Shown here piece by piece: positions 8,765-17,304 of a stretch of DNA of 64,000 bases. The translations under genes and the position numbers were made by a program. The DNA comes from SIG480 sp045636865 (GTDB lineage: Bacteria > Bacillota > Clostridia > Oscillospirales > JAAYXM01): NCBI GenBank assembly GCA_045636865.1, contig JAZTYJ010000023.1, forward strand, positions 18,792 through 82,791, given 5' to 3'. Numbering within the stretch: the stretch's first letter is position 1; every line of letters begins with the position of its first letter. The notes beneath the pieces were generated by a model that saw only the letters and a program-made list of their open reading frames with translations, had not been told where the DNA came from and made no database searches.

Positions 8765-8807
8765 GTGAAAACCTCCTTTGTAAAGTATCTTTGCTTTACA
8801 ATAAAGC

Positions 8808-8836
8808 ATTGTATCATAATTTATAGTATTTGTCAA
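8808..8836 (-). promoter_or_regulatory. Sigma-A promoter of the ylxM-ffh-trmD operon
   Basis: On the minus strand the sequence reads TTGACA, a 17-base spacer and TACAAT. The -35 is consensus and the -10 differs at one base. The start of the transcript would form a small hairpin (TGCTTT-loop-AAAGCA, 8792-8808) before the ylxM ribosome site. Confidence 0.85.
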
Positions 8837-8890
8837 GCAAATTAAAATAAATTTAAAAATCAATATATGGTATATTTTTCAAAGTTGATA

Positions 8891-8919
8891 TTGTAATATG
8901 CGAAGATTTTGTGTATAAT
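8891..8919 (+). promoter_or_regulatory. Putative sigma-A promoter for the M16-lgt genes
   Basis: TTGTAA (8891-8896), a 17-base spacer and a consensus TATAAT (8914-8919) lie 42 bases before the start chosen for the first M16 gene. It is divergent from the ylxM promoter; the region between the two -35 boxes is AT-rich. Confidence 0.7.
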
Positions 8920-8961
8920 AAGAAAAAGCATATTGTCTTTTTTCGGGGGGAAACTTCACAA

Positions 8962-10236
8962 ATGGAAATGACATATAAAAATATTTTGCCGGGGATAAAT
9001 CTCCGCTTTATAGAAAGTGACCGCTTTGAAACAAACTGCATATCGCTTAACTTTCTTTCAAATTCGGATGAGGCGACCGTATCACATATGACGCTTGTTC
9101 CGCGAGTGCTTCGCAGGGGAACTGTCCGCCATCCTGATATGGAGTCGCTTGCCGCCGCTCTTGACGATATGTACGGCGCGCGCATTGAACCGGTTTCGAG
9201 AAAATACGGCGATATTATGACAAGCGGGTTTATTTGTGATTTCGTGGATGCGGAGGAGAAAAATCTCTCTTCCGTTATGAAGCTTGTCTATGAGATTCTT
9301 TTTGAATATAAGCAGGAAAACGGAACCTTCTCCGAAGAATATGTATCGGGTGAGAGGGCGAACCTTATCGATGAGATAAAGTCTGAAATCAACAACAAGC
9401 TTTCATATGCACACAGAAGAGCTACGGAGAAAATGTTTTCAGACAGCGCGTATGCAATATCGGAGCTCGGTACGGAAGAAGCGGCAGAGAGTATCGATGC
9501 AAATTCGCTTCTTAAGTATTATAAGAGGATGATCTCCGAAAGTCCCTGCGAAATATTCTTCTGCGGAAACTATTCTCAGGAAGAGGTTGAGGTTGAGATA
9601 TCAAAACTCTTCCGTCACTGCACGAGAAAAAACGTAAAAGCTATAAAGTCAGAGTCACCGAAGTATGCGGATAATCTGAGAGTGAGTGAGAAGTTTGATG
9701 TTTTGCAGGCAAACCTTCTTATCGGTATGTATGCAGAGGACGTTGACAATTATGTTATGAAGCTTCTCGGCGTAGTTATCGGAGGTGGAACAACCTCAAA
9801 ACTTTTCAGAAACGTTCGTGAGAAGAACTCACTTTGTTATTTTGCAGGCGCGATGTACGATTCTTTCAAAAAGAATATCTTTATGTATTGCGGAATTGAT
9901 CCGAAAAACGCAAAAATTGCAGAAGATGCAGTCCTTGCAGAATTTCGCGATTGCGTCTCGGGCAATATTTCAGACGAAGAGCTTTATGATGCGAAGAAAT
10001 CGATGGTTGACGATTTTATCACCGTTGAGGATTCACTCGGAGCGATGGAATCATTCTGGCTTCGTGCATCTCTTATCGGCGATGAGCGCACACCGGCTGA
10101 AGTAGTATCCGAAATCAAAAAGACAGACAAGGAAAGTGTAATATCCGCAGCATGTTCGCTGAAGCTTTCCGTAACGTATCTTTTAACAGGATTGGAGAGT
10201 GTGGCAGATGAAAGAAAACTCTTATCCAACAATTAA
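8962..10236 (+). CDS. M16 peptidase-like protein without zinc motif, YfmF-like
   Basis: This 424-residue protein has the two-lobed M16 fold pattern (N-terminal half about residues 5-215, C-terminal half about 220-420) but lacks the HxxEH zinc motif; the expected place reads SHMTLVPRVL. It is therefore probably the non-catalytic half of a heterodimer with the next gene. The pair matches Bacillus YfmF/YfmH, named in databases for an association with elongation factor P modification. I chose ATG 8962, 11 bases after GGGGGG, over an upstream in-frame ATG at 8911 that lies inside the -10 promoter region. It overlaps the next gene by 29 bases. Confidence 0.82.
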   Translation: MEMTYKNILPGINLRFIESDRFETNCISLNFLSNSDEATVSHMTLVPRVLRRGTVRHPDMESLAAALDDMYGARIEPVSRKYGDIMTSGFICDFVDAEEKNLSSVMKLVYEILFEYKQENGTFSEEYVSGERANLIDEIKSEINNKLSYAHRRATEKMFSDSAYAISELGTEEAAESIDANSLLKYYKRMISESPCEIFFCGNYSQEEVEVEISKLFRHCTRKNVKAIKSESPKYADNLRVSEKFDVLQANLLIGMYAEDVDNYVMKLLGVVIGGGTTSKLFRNVREKNSLCYFAGAMYDSFKKNIFMYCGIDPKNAKIAEDAVLAEFRDCVSGNISDEELYDAKKSMVDDFITVEDSLGAMESFWLRASLIGDERTPAEVVSEIKKTDKESVISAACSLKLSVTYLLTGLESVADERKLLSNN

Positions 10237-11482
10237 TCAGAAGATGATATCGCATACATGTTCAAACGGCCTTCGTGTATGCATTTTCCCGAAACCGGGT
10301 TTTAAACGTGCATATGCACAGTTTTCGGTCAACTACGGCTCTATTGATATTTCATTCGATGCAGACGGGGAGAGGTATACATCTCCTCTCGGTGTTGCAC
10401 ATTTTCTTGAACACAAGGTTTTTGAGCAGCCTGACGGAGGAAACGCACTTACGATTTTTGCAAAGACGGGTGCAAACCCGAATGCGTTTACAAGCAACAC
10501 AATGACGGCATACCACTTCTCGGGTACGGATAAGTTCATGAGAAATCTTGAGGTGCTTCTCGGGTTTGTTATGACTCCGTATTTTACGGAAGAAAACGTT
10601 AAAAAGGAGCAGGGCATAATCGGTCAGGAAATCAGTATGGTGAACGACCGTCCGGGCTGGCGCGTTTTTGAAAACCTTATGAGCTCGCTCTATATTACTC
10701 ATCCCGTAAAAGATTCAATCATAGGCTCGGTTGAAAGTATTGGAAATATAACGCGGGAAGTTCTTTTTAAGTGCTACAACACGTTCTATATTCCCTCAAA
10801 TATGTCTCTTTGTGTAGCAGGAGATGTTTCGCCGGAGGAAATTATCGCGGCGGCAGAGTCGATTCTTCCGAAGGAGAAAAAAGCTCCGCCAAAGCGCGAC
10901 TACGGCGTTGAAGAGAGCTTTGTCAAAAATGCAAGAGTGGAGGAAACTGCAGAGATTGCGATACCCCAGTTTGCGGTAGGTGCGAAAATAAATATCGAAA
11001 CGTTCGGCGAGCGGGGAATGAGAAACCGCATTATTTCGGACCTTGCCGCGGATATTCTGGGAGGTCCGTCATCCGCGCTTTATTCAAAGCTCTATTCAGA
11101 CGGAGACATAACATCGGATTTTGTGTCCGAAGCAACGTCTTTTCCGGATACAATAACGATGATGATTTCAGGCGAGAGCAGAGATCCCGAAAAAGTTTAT
11201 GAAAAGATTATGGAACACGCACGCAAGCTCTCAAAGGATATTGATGTTCCGTATTTTGAGCGAATCAAAAAAGCGCATCTCGGTCTTCGCAGACGCTCAC
11301 TTGACAGTGTTTCGTCGCTTTGCAGGGAGCAGAGTGAGGCTCTGTTTTCGGGGTATGACTATCTTGACACAATAGAGGTGATAAACGAGATAGAGCCGTA
11401 TGAAATATGCGATTTTATCCGTCGTGCATTCAAGGATGAGAGTACAGCGCTTTCTGTTGTGCGTGGCAAGCAGGTGGAATAA
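10208..11482 (+). CDS. M16 family zinc metallopeptidase, YfmH-like
   Basis: This 424-residue protein has the inverted zinc-binding motif HFLEH (about residues 64-68) followed by the downstream glutamate region EQGIIGQEISM typical of active M16 peptidases. The second lobe includes RRRSLDS near residue 362. It is likely the catalytic partner of the preceding motif-less M16 gene. ATG 10208 has GGAGAG eight bases upstream and is preferred over the in-frame GTG at 10199. The stop overlaps the ATG of lgt (TAATG), so the three genes are co-transcribed. Confidence 0.85.
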   Translation: MKENSYPTINQKMISHTCSNGLRVCIFPKPGFKRAYAQFSVNYGSIDISFDADGERYTSPLGVAHFLEHKVFEQPDGGNALTIFAKTGANPNAFTSNTMTAYHFSGTDKFMRNLEVLLGFVMTPYFTEENVKKEQGIIGQEISMVNDRPGWRVFENLMSSLYITHPVKDSIIGSVESIGNITREVLFKCYNTFYIPSNMSLCVAGDVSPEEIIAAAESILPKEKKAPPKRDYGVEESFVKNARVEETAEIAIPQFAVGAKINIETFGERGMRNRIISDLAADILGGPSSALYSKLYSDGDITSDFVSEATSFPDTITMMISGESRDPEKVYEKIMEHARKLSKDIDVPYFERIKKAHLGLRRRSLDSVSSLCREQSEALFSGYDYLDTIEVINEIEPYEICDFIRRAFKDESTALSVVRGKQVE

Positions 11483-12279
11483 TGACGAATCTTATAAAGT
11501 TTCCGGGTTTTGGTATTGAACTCGAGATAAACAGAGTTGCATTTGAACTCTTCGGGCGACCGATATACTGGTATGCAATAATTATTGCGACGGGATTTCT
11601 GCTTGCGGTATACTACGGTATCGCACGAAGCAAGGAATTCGGTACGGACGAAGATAGAATTCTCGGCATGCTGATGTTTGCTTTTCCTCTTGCAATCATC
11701 TGTGCAAGGCTCTATTATGTTATATTTAATATAGAAGCATACAGAGATGACCCCATATCCATGCTTTATATATGGGAGGGCGGAATTGCAATTTACGGCG
11801 CAATTATAGGCTCGCTACTCGGCGCAATTTTATATTGCAGAATAAAGAAGGTTCCGCTTGTGTCATTTCTTGATATCGGTGCTCTGGGACTTATGATAGG
11901 GCAGTCAATAGGACGCTGGGGAAACTTTGTGAATGCCGAAGCTTACGGCGGCGAAACAACACTTCTGTGGCGCATGCAAATAAATGGCGGTGCGTGTGTT
12001 CACCCAACGTTTTTATACGAATCATTGTGGAACGCAATCGGATTTTTTGTATTACATTTTTACTCAAAAAAGCGAAAATTTAATGGCGAAATATTTGCGC
12101 TGTATGTCGTGTGGTACGGTATAGGCAGAGCGATGATAGAAGGGCTCAGGACCGACAGCCTTTACTTCTTCGGCACGGGAATCAGAACTTCTCAGGCTCT
12201 CGGAATCATAACGGCAGTTTCAGGTATTGTATATTTAATTTACAAATATAAGAAAATCAAAACGGAGGATAAAATATAA
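11482..12279 (+). CDS. lgt: Prolipoprotein diacylglyceryl transferase
   Basis: Lgt moves diacylglycerol from phosphatidylglycerol to the cysteine of the lipobox of prelipoproteins in the cytoplasmic membrane. The 265-residue polytopic protein has the family motifs WEGGIAIYGA (about residues 94-103) and GRWGNFVNAEAYGG (about 150-163), with the late helix motif FYGTGIR-like FFGTGIRTSQ. Its ATG overlaps the stop of the M16 gene and its stop overlaps the start of folD, which points to translational coupling along the run. Confidence 0.96.
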   Translation: MTNLIKFPGFGIELEINRVAFELFGRPIYWYAIIIATGFLLAVYYGIARSKEFGTDEDRILGMLMFAFPLAIICARLYYVIFNIEAYRDDPISMLYIWEGGIAIYGAIIGSLLGAILYCRIKKVPLVSFLDIGALGLMIGQSIGRWGNFVNAEAYGGETTLLWRMQINGGACVHPTFLYESLWNAIGFFVLHFYSKKRKFNGEIFALYVVWYGIGRAMIEGLRTDSLYFFGTGIRTSQALGIITAVSGIVYLIYKYKKIKTEDKI

Positions 12280-13139
12280 TGAGCGCAGTAATTATTGACG
12301 GAAAGGCAACCTCAAAAAAACTCAGAGGCGAGGTCTATGAAAAAGTAAGCAAGCTTGAAGCTCTCGGCATCCGTGCAGGTCTTGCAGTTGTTATCGTCGG
12401 TGATAATCCGGCAAGCCGTACATACGTAAATAACAAGAAAAAGGCTTGTGCAGAGTGCGGAATCTACAGCGAGGAGTACGCTCTTCCGACAGAGACAACG
12501 GAAGATGAACTTCTCGCGCTTATAGACAAGCTCAATAACAAAAAGGACATAAACGGAATCCTTGTTCAGCTTCCGCTTCCGAAGCACATTTCCGAGGATA
12601 AGGTAATTGCGGCAATCAACCCCGATAAGGATGTAGACGCATTCCACGTTCAGAATGTCGGAAAGATTATGACAGGTGATTTTGATTTTCTTCCGTGCAC
12701 ACCGGCGGGAGTAATGGCACTCTTTGAGGAGTACGGCATTGATGTAGCGGGAAAGAGAGCTGCGGTCATCGGACGATCAAATATCGTAGGAAAGCCGATG
12801 TCAATGCTTCTTCTCCATAAGAATGCAACGGTTACCATCTGTCACTCAAAAACAAAGAATATTGAAGAAATTCTCCGCAATTCCGACATTATCGTTGCTG
12901 CGGTTGGAAGAGAAGCTTTTGTCAAGGGCGATATGGTATCGGAAGGTGCTGTCGTTATGGATGTCGGCATCAACAGAAATGCAGAAGGAAAGCTTTGCGG
13001 CGATGTTGACTTTGAATCGGTATCAGAAAAGGCGTCGTTTATAACACCCGTACCGGGCGGCGTTGGTCCTATGACAATAACAATGCTTATGAAGAATACT
13101 CTTCGTGCAACTTGCATACAAAATAACGTTGAAATATAG
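12279..13139 (+). CDS. folD: Bifunctional methylenetetrahydrofolate dehydrogenase/cyclohydrolase
   Basis: FolD interconverts 5,10-methylene-, 5,10-methenyl- and 10-formyl-tetrahydrofolate, feeding purine synthesis. The 286-residue protein has the substrate motif YVNNKKKACAECGI (catalytic lysine region, about residues 49-62), QLPLPKHI, the dinucleotide loop GRSNIVGKPMSMLL (about 164-177) and PGGVGPMTITMLM near the C-terminus. GGAGGATAAAATATAATG provides its ribosome site inside the end of lgt. Together with fhs at 43.5 kb it supplies the formyl donors used by PurN and the AICAR transformylase. Confidence 0.97.
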   Translation: MSAVIIDGKATSKKLRGEVYEKVSKLEALGIRAGLAVVIVGDNPASRTYVNNKKKACAECGIYSEEYALPTETTEDELLALIDKLNNKKDINGILVQLPLPKHISEDKVIAAINPDKDVDAFHVQNVGKIMTGDFDFLPCTPAGVMALFEEYGIDVAGKRAAVIGRSNIVGKPMSMLLLHKNATVTICHSKTKNIEEILRNSDIIVAAVGREAFVKGDMVSEGAVVMDVGINRNAEGKLCGDVDFESVSEKASFITPVPGGVGPMTITMLMKNTLRATCIQNNVEI

Positions 13140-13160
13140 AATAATTTTAGAATTTTTTGG

Positions 13161-13189
13161 TTGACAAATCTAAATATTGCAAGTATAAT
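13161..13189 (+). promoter_or_regulatory. Consensus sigma-A promoter of yceD-rpmF
   Basis: TTGACA (13161-13166), a 17-base spacer and TATAAT (13184-13189) are both perfect consensus hexamers. The predicted transcript starts near 13196, which rules out any yceD start upstream of this point. Confidence 0.92.
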
Positions 13190-13229
13190 ATATTTTGTGG
13201 CGTTTAATGCCGCGGTTATGGAGTCGAAT

Positions 13230-13718
13230 ATGAATATTAACATCAAACAACTTCGAAACGGCAGCACGGATGTCGTGCCGTTTGATTTCACCGCCGACAT
13301 TTCAGATGTGGAGCCTTCCATGTCTTCGGCGATTACGGTATCGGGTGAGGTGGTCAGCCGTGCCGGTGTCCTTCTTCTTGATATGAAGATAGAGGGCGAG
13401 AGAAACCTCGTTTGCGACAGATGTGCAAAAGAGTTTTCAAAGTTAGTGAGCGTTCCGTTTGAAGCTTGTGTTGTTGATCATCTTGACAACGAAGATGAGG
13501 AAGACGATTTTATCGTCTGCGAAGGTGATGAGCTTGATATTTCAGAGCTTGCCACTTCAATTTTCATACTTGGCTTTGAAAGTAAGGTTCTCTGTTCTCC
13601 GGATTGTAAAGGTCTTTGTCACATCTGCGGAACAAACCTTAACGAACAAGCGTGCTCCTGCAAGAGTGAGTCGATTGACCCAAGGCTTGAGATTCTTGCA
13701 AAGCTGCTTGATGAATAA
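13230..13718 (+). CDS. yceD: YceD/DUF177 family protein upstream of rpmF
   Basis: This 162-residue protein belongs to the DUF177/YceD family, which is nearly always encoded next to rpmF and is linked to 23S rRNA or large-subunit biogenesis. Visible features are the CDRCAKEF motif (about residues 57-64), an acidic EDEEDDF stretch and a C-terminal cysteine cluster (CSPDCKGLCHICGTN) that likely binds zinc. The ATG at 13230 has GGAG eight bases before it; upstream in-frame codons overlap the promoter. It is 38 bases before rpmF and shares its promoter. Confidence 0.88.
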   Translation: MNINIKQLRNGSTDVVPFDFTADISDVEPSMSSAITVSGEVVSRAGVLLLDMKIEGERNLVCDRCAKEFSKLVSVPFEACVVDHLDNEDEEDDFIVCEGDELDISELATSIFILGFESKVLCSPDCKGLCHICGTNLNEQACSCKSESIDPRLEILAKLLDE

Positions 13719-13756
13719 GTAAAATATACGCTTTATATATCTAAGGAGGTGTCACC

Positions 13757-13945
13757 ATGGCGGTACCAAAGAGAAAACATTCTAAATCGAGGAGAGACAT
13801 GAACCGCAATGCACACTGGAAGCTTTCGCTTCCGGGAATCGGAGCATGCCCGAAGTGCGGAGCAATGAAGCTTTCACACAGAGCTTGCAAGAAGTGCGGA
13901 ACATATAACGGTCGCGAGGTTATTGCTGCAGAAGACGCAAAATAA
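13757..13945 (+). CDS. rpmF: 50S ribosomal protein L32
   Basis: bL32 is a small zinc-ribbon protein of the large subunit. The 62-residue sequence starts MAVPKRKHSKSRRDMNR and has the four-cysteine ribbon CPKCG (about residues 34-38) and CKKCG (about 47-51), so this is the zinc-binding form rather than a zinc-independent paralogue. It is preceded by a strong AAGGAGGTG site and followed by a terminator. Confidence 0.97.
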   Translation: MAVPKRKHSKSRRDMNRNAHWKLSLPGIGACPKCGAMKLSHRACKKCGTYNGREVIAAEDAK

Positions 13946-13973
13946 TTTAGCGAAACTCAATTCGGTAAAAGGG

Positions 13974-14005
13974 TAGAGGTGGATGGATAATCCCCCTCTA
14001 TTTTT
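13974..14005 (+). terminator. Terminator after rpmF
   Basis: TAGAGG pairs with CCTCTA, extended inside by GGAT/ATCC, and is followed by TTTTTATT. It is placed 28 bases after the rpmF stop and would end the short yceD-rpmF transcript. Confidence 0.65.
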
Positions 14006-14030
14006 ATTGTAAAAAAGGCAGGGTAAAGTT

Positions 14031-15323
14031 ATGGGTGCATACATAACCGAAGTAGAAAGCGGAAGTCTCGCCGAGCGCGCAGGCATCGTTTCCGGTGATG
14101 AGCTTATCTCAATAAACGGAAGGATAATCCGCGATGTGCTTGACTATAAGTTTTATTCCTACGACAGACGGCTTAAGATTCAGCTTTCTGACAGAGTGGT
14201 GAAGATTAAAAAGGATGAAGGTGAGGACATAGGGCTCACCTTTGAAACATATTTAATGGACAAGGCAAAACGCTGTGCAAACAACTGCGTTTTCTGTTTT
14301 GTTGACCAGATGCCGAAGGGTATGCGCGAAACTCTTTATTTTAAGGATGATGACGCGCGTATGTCATTCCTGCTCGGAAACTACATATCACTCACAAATC
14401 TCTCGGAAGACGATATTGAGAGAATGATTCGTATGCACATAAGTCCTGTTAATGTTTCGGTACATGTTACTGACCCTGAACTTCGGAGAAAGATGATAAG
14501 AAATCCGCGTGCCGGAGAGTGCTTTGAGACAATGAAGCGTCTGACACGGGCGGGCATTCGCATAAATGCACAGATTGTCGTGTGCCCCGGTCTTAATGAC
14601 GGTGATGTTTTAAAAAACTCAATATCAGACCTTCTTTCTCTCGGTGAAGAAGTTTCAAGCATTGCGGTTGTCCCCGTCGGAATAACAAAGCACAGAGACG
14701 GTCTCTATCCGCTTTCGGCATTAAGTCGTGAGGATGCGCAAAAAACGATAGATATCGTGGATTCTTTTGCTGATGAGAACATAAAAAAACGCGGAGAGCG
14801 AGTCGTATATTGCTCTGATGAGCTCTATATCAAGGCGGAGCTTTCACTTCCTGACGACGAGTATTATGATGACTATCCTCAGCTTGATAACGGTGTCGGG
14901 CTTATGTCCCTTTTGCGCCGTGAGTTTATGCTTGCGCTAGAGTATTCGGACATCCCCGACAAAATTTCCGGATTTTCCGTTGCAACCGGAGTTTCGGCGG
15001 CACCTTTTATCCGAAAACTCATTGACGAATTGGCAAAAAAATGTAATAATATAGAGAGTAGCGAAGTGTTCGAAATAAGAAACGAGTTTTTTGGAGAAAC
15101 TGTAGATGTTGCAGGTCTTGTAACAGGCAAAGACCTCATAAAGACACTTTCGGAAAAGAAGCTTGCAAAAAGGCTTCTCATCCCTTCGGTTATGCTTCGC
15201 CACGGTGAAAATGTTTTTCTTGATGATGTCAGCGTTGCTGATGTTGAAAAGGCGCTTGGAGTTACGGTTGTTTCTGTTGAAAATGATGGTGATGCGCTTT
15301 TGTCTGCAATGCTCGGCATATAG
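14031..15323 (+). CDS. DUF512 protein with PDZ and radical-SAM-like region
   Basis: The 430-residue protein has an N-terminal PDZ-like domain (about residues 1-65, with AERAGIVSGDELISING), then a cysteine motif CANNCVFCF (about 84-92) resembling a radical S-adenosylmethionine cluster site, and a C-terminal DUF512 region. This family is widespread in Clostridia and very often sits directly before der, as here (12 bases away). Its reaction is not known to me. The der linkage hints at a ribosome-related or general housekeeping role, but that is inference. Confidence 0.85.
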   Translation: MGAYITEVESGSLAERAGIVSGDELISINGRIIRDVLDYKFYSYDRRLKIQLSDRVVKIKKDEGEDIGLTFETYLMDKAKRCANNCVFCFVDQMPKGMRETLYFKDDDARMSFLLGNYISLTNLSEDDIERMIRMHISPVNVSVHVTDPELRRKMIRNPRAGECFETMKRLTRAGIRINAQIVVCPGLNDGDVLKNSISDLLSLGEEVSSIAVVPVGITKHRDGLYPLSALSREDAQKTIDIVDSFADENIKKRGERVVYCSDELYIKAELSLPDDEYYDDYPQLDNGVGLMSLLRREFMLALEYSDIPDKISGFSVATGVSAAPFIRKLIDELAKKCNNIESSEVFEIRNEFFGETVDVAGLVTGKDLIKTLSEKKLAKRLLIPSVMLRHGENVFLDDVSVADVEKALGVTVVSVENDGDALLSAMLGI

Positions 15324-15335
15324 GAGGTTTTAAGT

Positions 15336-16661
15336 ATGGCAAAACCTGTTGTTGCAATAGTCGGACGTCCGAATGTCGGAAAGTCCATGCTTTTTAATAA
15401 ACTCGTCGGCAAGCGCTTGTCTATCGTAGAAGATACCCCGGGTGTTACGAGAGACAGGCTTTATGCAGATTGTGAATGGCGCGGTAAGGTTTTTTCGCTC
15501 GTTGATACGGGTGGTATCGAGCCGCGGACAGACAGCGAAATTTTGAAATTTATGCGCGATCAGGCAGAAATCGCCGTTACAAATGCTGATGTCATAGTTT
15601 TCATAACAGACATCAGAACTGGTGTTACGGCATCTGACAGCGAAGTTGCGGCAATGCTTCTTCGTTCAAACAAGCCAATCATTCTTGCAGTAAATAAAGT
15701 TGACTCCGTAGGCGAGCCGCCTGCAGAGTTTTATGAATTTTATAATCTCGGTCTCGGTGAGCCGATTGCGGTTTCAGCAGTTCACGGTCACGGTACGGGT
15801 GACCTTCTTGACGAGTGCTTTAAGTATTTTCCGGAAGATGAGGAGGACGAGGAAGAGGACGACAGAATTCACGTTGCTCTTATCGGAAAACCGAATGTCG
15901 GAAAGTCCTCTCTCACAAACAAGATTCTCGGTCAGGAGCGCGTTATCGTAAGTAACGTCGCAGGAACAACTCGAGATGCTGTTGACTCTGAATTTGAAAA
16001 CGAGCACGGCAAGTTTGTGTTCATCGATACTGCGGGAATCAGAAAAAAATCAAAGGTTAATGACGATATCGAAAAGTTCTCTGTTTTAAGAGCGTCTCTT
16101 GCAGTTGAGAGAAGTGATGTCTGCCTTATCATGATTGATGCCGAAGAGGGCGTAACAGAGCAGGATACAAAGGTTGCAGGGATTGCGCACGATGCGGGAA
16201 AGGCTTGCATAATTGTCGTAAATAAGTGGGACCTCGTCGAGAAGGATGATAAGACAATGAAGGCGGAAGAAGAAAAAATCCGCCGCGATCTTTCGTATAT
16301 GACGTATGCGCCGATTCTGTTTATTTCGGCAAAAACAGGTCAGCGTGTCGGAAAGCTCTTTGAGCTTATCACATCTGTCTATGAGGAGAGCAGAAAACGC
16401 ATAACAACGGGAATGCTCAACAACGTTCTTGCTGATGCTGTATCACGCGTTCAGCCGCCGACAGACAGAGGTAAAAGACTCAAGGTCTACTACATTACGC
16501 AGACTGGTATTCAGCCGCCTAATTTTGTTATGTTCTGTAATGATGCAAAGCTTTTCCATTTCTCATATCAGAGATATCTTGAGAACAAGCTTCGCGAGGT
16601 GTTCGGATTTAACGGAACGCCAATAAGAGTTGTCATAAGACAAAAGGGAGAGAACGGTTAA
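15336..16661 (+). CDS. der: Ribosome-associated GTPase Der (EngA)
   Basis: Der is a tandem GTPase needed for 50S subunit assembly. The 441-residue protein has two G domains, with P-loops GRPNVGKSMLFN (about residues 9-20) and GKPNVGKSSLTN (about 184-195), DTGG and DTAG switch II motifs, NKVD and NKWD specificity motifs, and a C-terminal KH-like domain (about 355-440). An acidic linker (EDEEDEEEDD) joins the two G domains. It is preceded by AGGAGG and followed immediately by plsY. Confidence 0.97.
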   Translation: MAKPVVAIVGRPNVGKSMLFNKLVGKRLSIVEDTPGVTRDRLYADCEWRGKVFSLVDTGGIEPRTDSEILKFMRDQAEIAVTNADVIVFITDIRTGVTASDSEVAAMLLRSNKPIILAVNKVDSVGEPPAEFYEFYNLGLGEPIAVSAVHGHGTGDLLDECFKYFPEDEEDEEEDDRIHVALIGKPNVGKSSLTNKILGQERVIVSNVAGTTRDAVDSEFENEHGKFVFIDTAGIRKKSKVNDDIEKFSVLRASLAVERSDVCLIMIDAEEGVTEQDTKVAGIAHDAGKACIIVVNKWDLVEKDDKTMKAEEEKIRRDLSYMTYAPILFISAKTGQRVGKLFELITSVYEESRKRITTGMLNNVLADAVSRVQPPTDRGKRLKVYYITQTGIQPPNFVMFCNDAKLFHFSYQRYLENKLREVFGFNGTPIRVVIRQKGENG

Positions 16662-16662
16662 T

Positions 16663-17280
16663 ATGAATATCGTCTTTAAGTTTATTATTGCAGCTCTCTG
16701 CGCATATCTTCTCGGAAGTCTTAATTTTTCGATAATCGTTTCAAAGCTCACGCTCGGAAAAGATGTCCGCGACTACGGTAGCGGAAACGCGGGCACAACA
16801 AACTCGCTTCGTCTTATGGGAATGAAGAAGACTCTCTTTGTAATTTTCGGAGATATTTTAAAGGGTGTTGTTGCGGTTTTTCTCGCAACGAAGATTGTTG
16901 GGGATATGGCACTCGTAAAGGCTGTTGCAGGTCTTTTCTGTGTGCTTGGACACACATACCCCTTGTTTTTTCAGTTCCGTGGAGGAAAGGGTGTTTTAAC
17001 GACAGCGGCTGTTATCGGATGTATAAACATTTACGTCTGCTTAATTGCGGTTTCAACATTCATAATAATAGTTGCAATTACACGTTTTGTATCGCTCGGT
17101 TCACTTATAGCGGTGTGGACAGTTCCGTTCCTTTTTGCAATTTTTGAGGGGACATCTCCTGTCGGAATAATCTGTATTTCACTCGGAGTTGTTCTCGCTG
17201 CATTTGTTACGATACTCCACAGATCAAACATAAAAAGGCTTATTGAAGGAAACGAGAATAAACTTAAGTTCAAGAAATAG
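16663..17280 (+). CDS. plsY: Acyl-phosphate:glycerol-3-phosphate acyltransferase
   Basis: PlsY makes lysophosphatidic acid from acyl phosphate and glycerol 3-phosphate, the first acylation of phospholipid synthesis. The 205-residue polytopic protein carries the three family motifs: GSGNAGTTNSLR (about residues 40-51), GHTYPLFFQFRGGKGV (about 96-111) and a late LHRSNIKRL segment. It begins one base after der and is followed by gpsA, which makes its substrate glycerol 3-phosphate. Confidence 0.96.
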   Translation: MNIVFKFIIAALCAYLLGSLNFSIIVSKLTLGKDVRDYGSGNAGTTNSLRLMGMKKTLFVIFGDILKGVVAVFLATKIVGDMALVKAVAGLFCVLGHTYPLFFQFRGGKGVLTTAAVIGCINIYVCLIAVSTFIIIVAITRFVSLGSLIAVWTVPFLFAIFEGTSPVGIICISLGVVLAAFVTILHRSNIKRLIEGNENKLKFKK

Positions 17281-17304
17281 TATAAAGCATTTGAGGTGTA
17301 GAAT

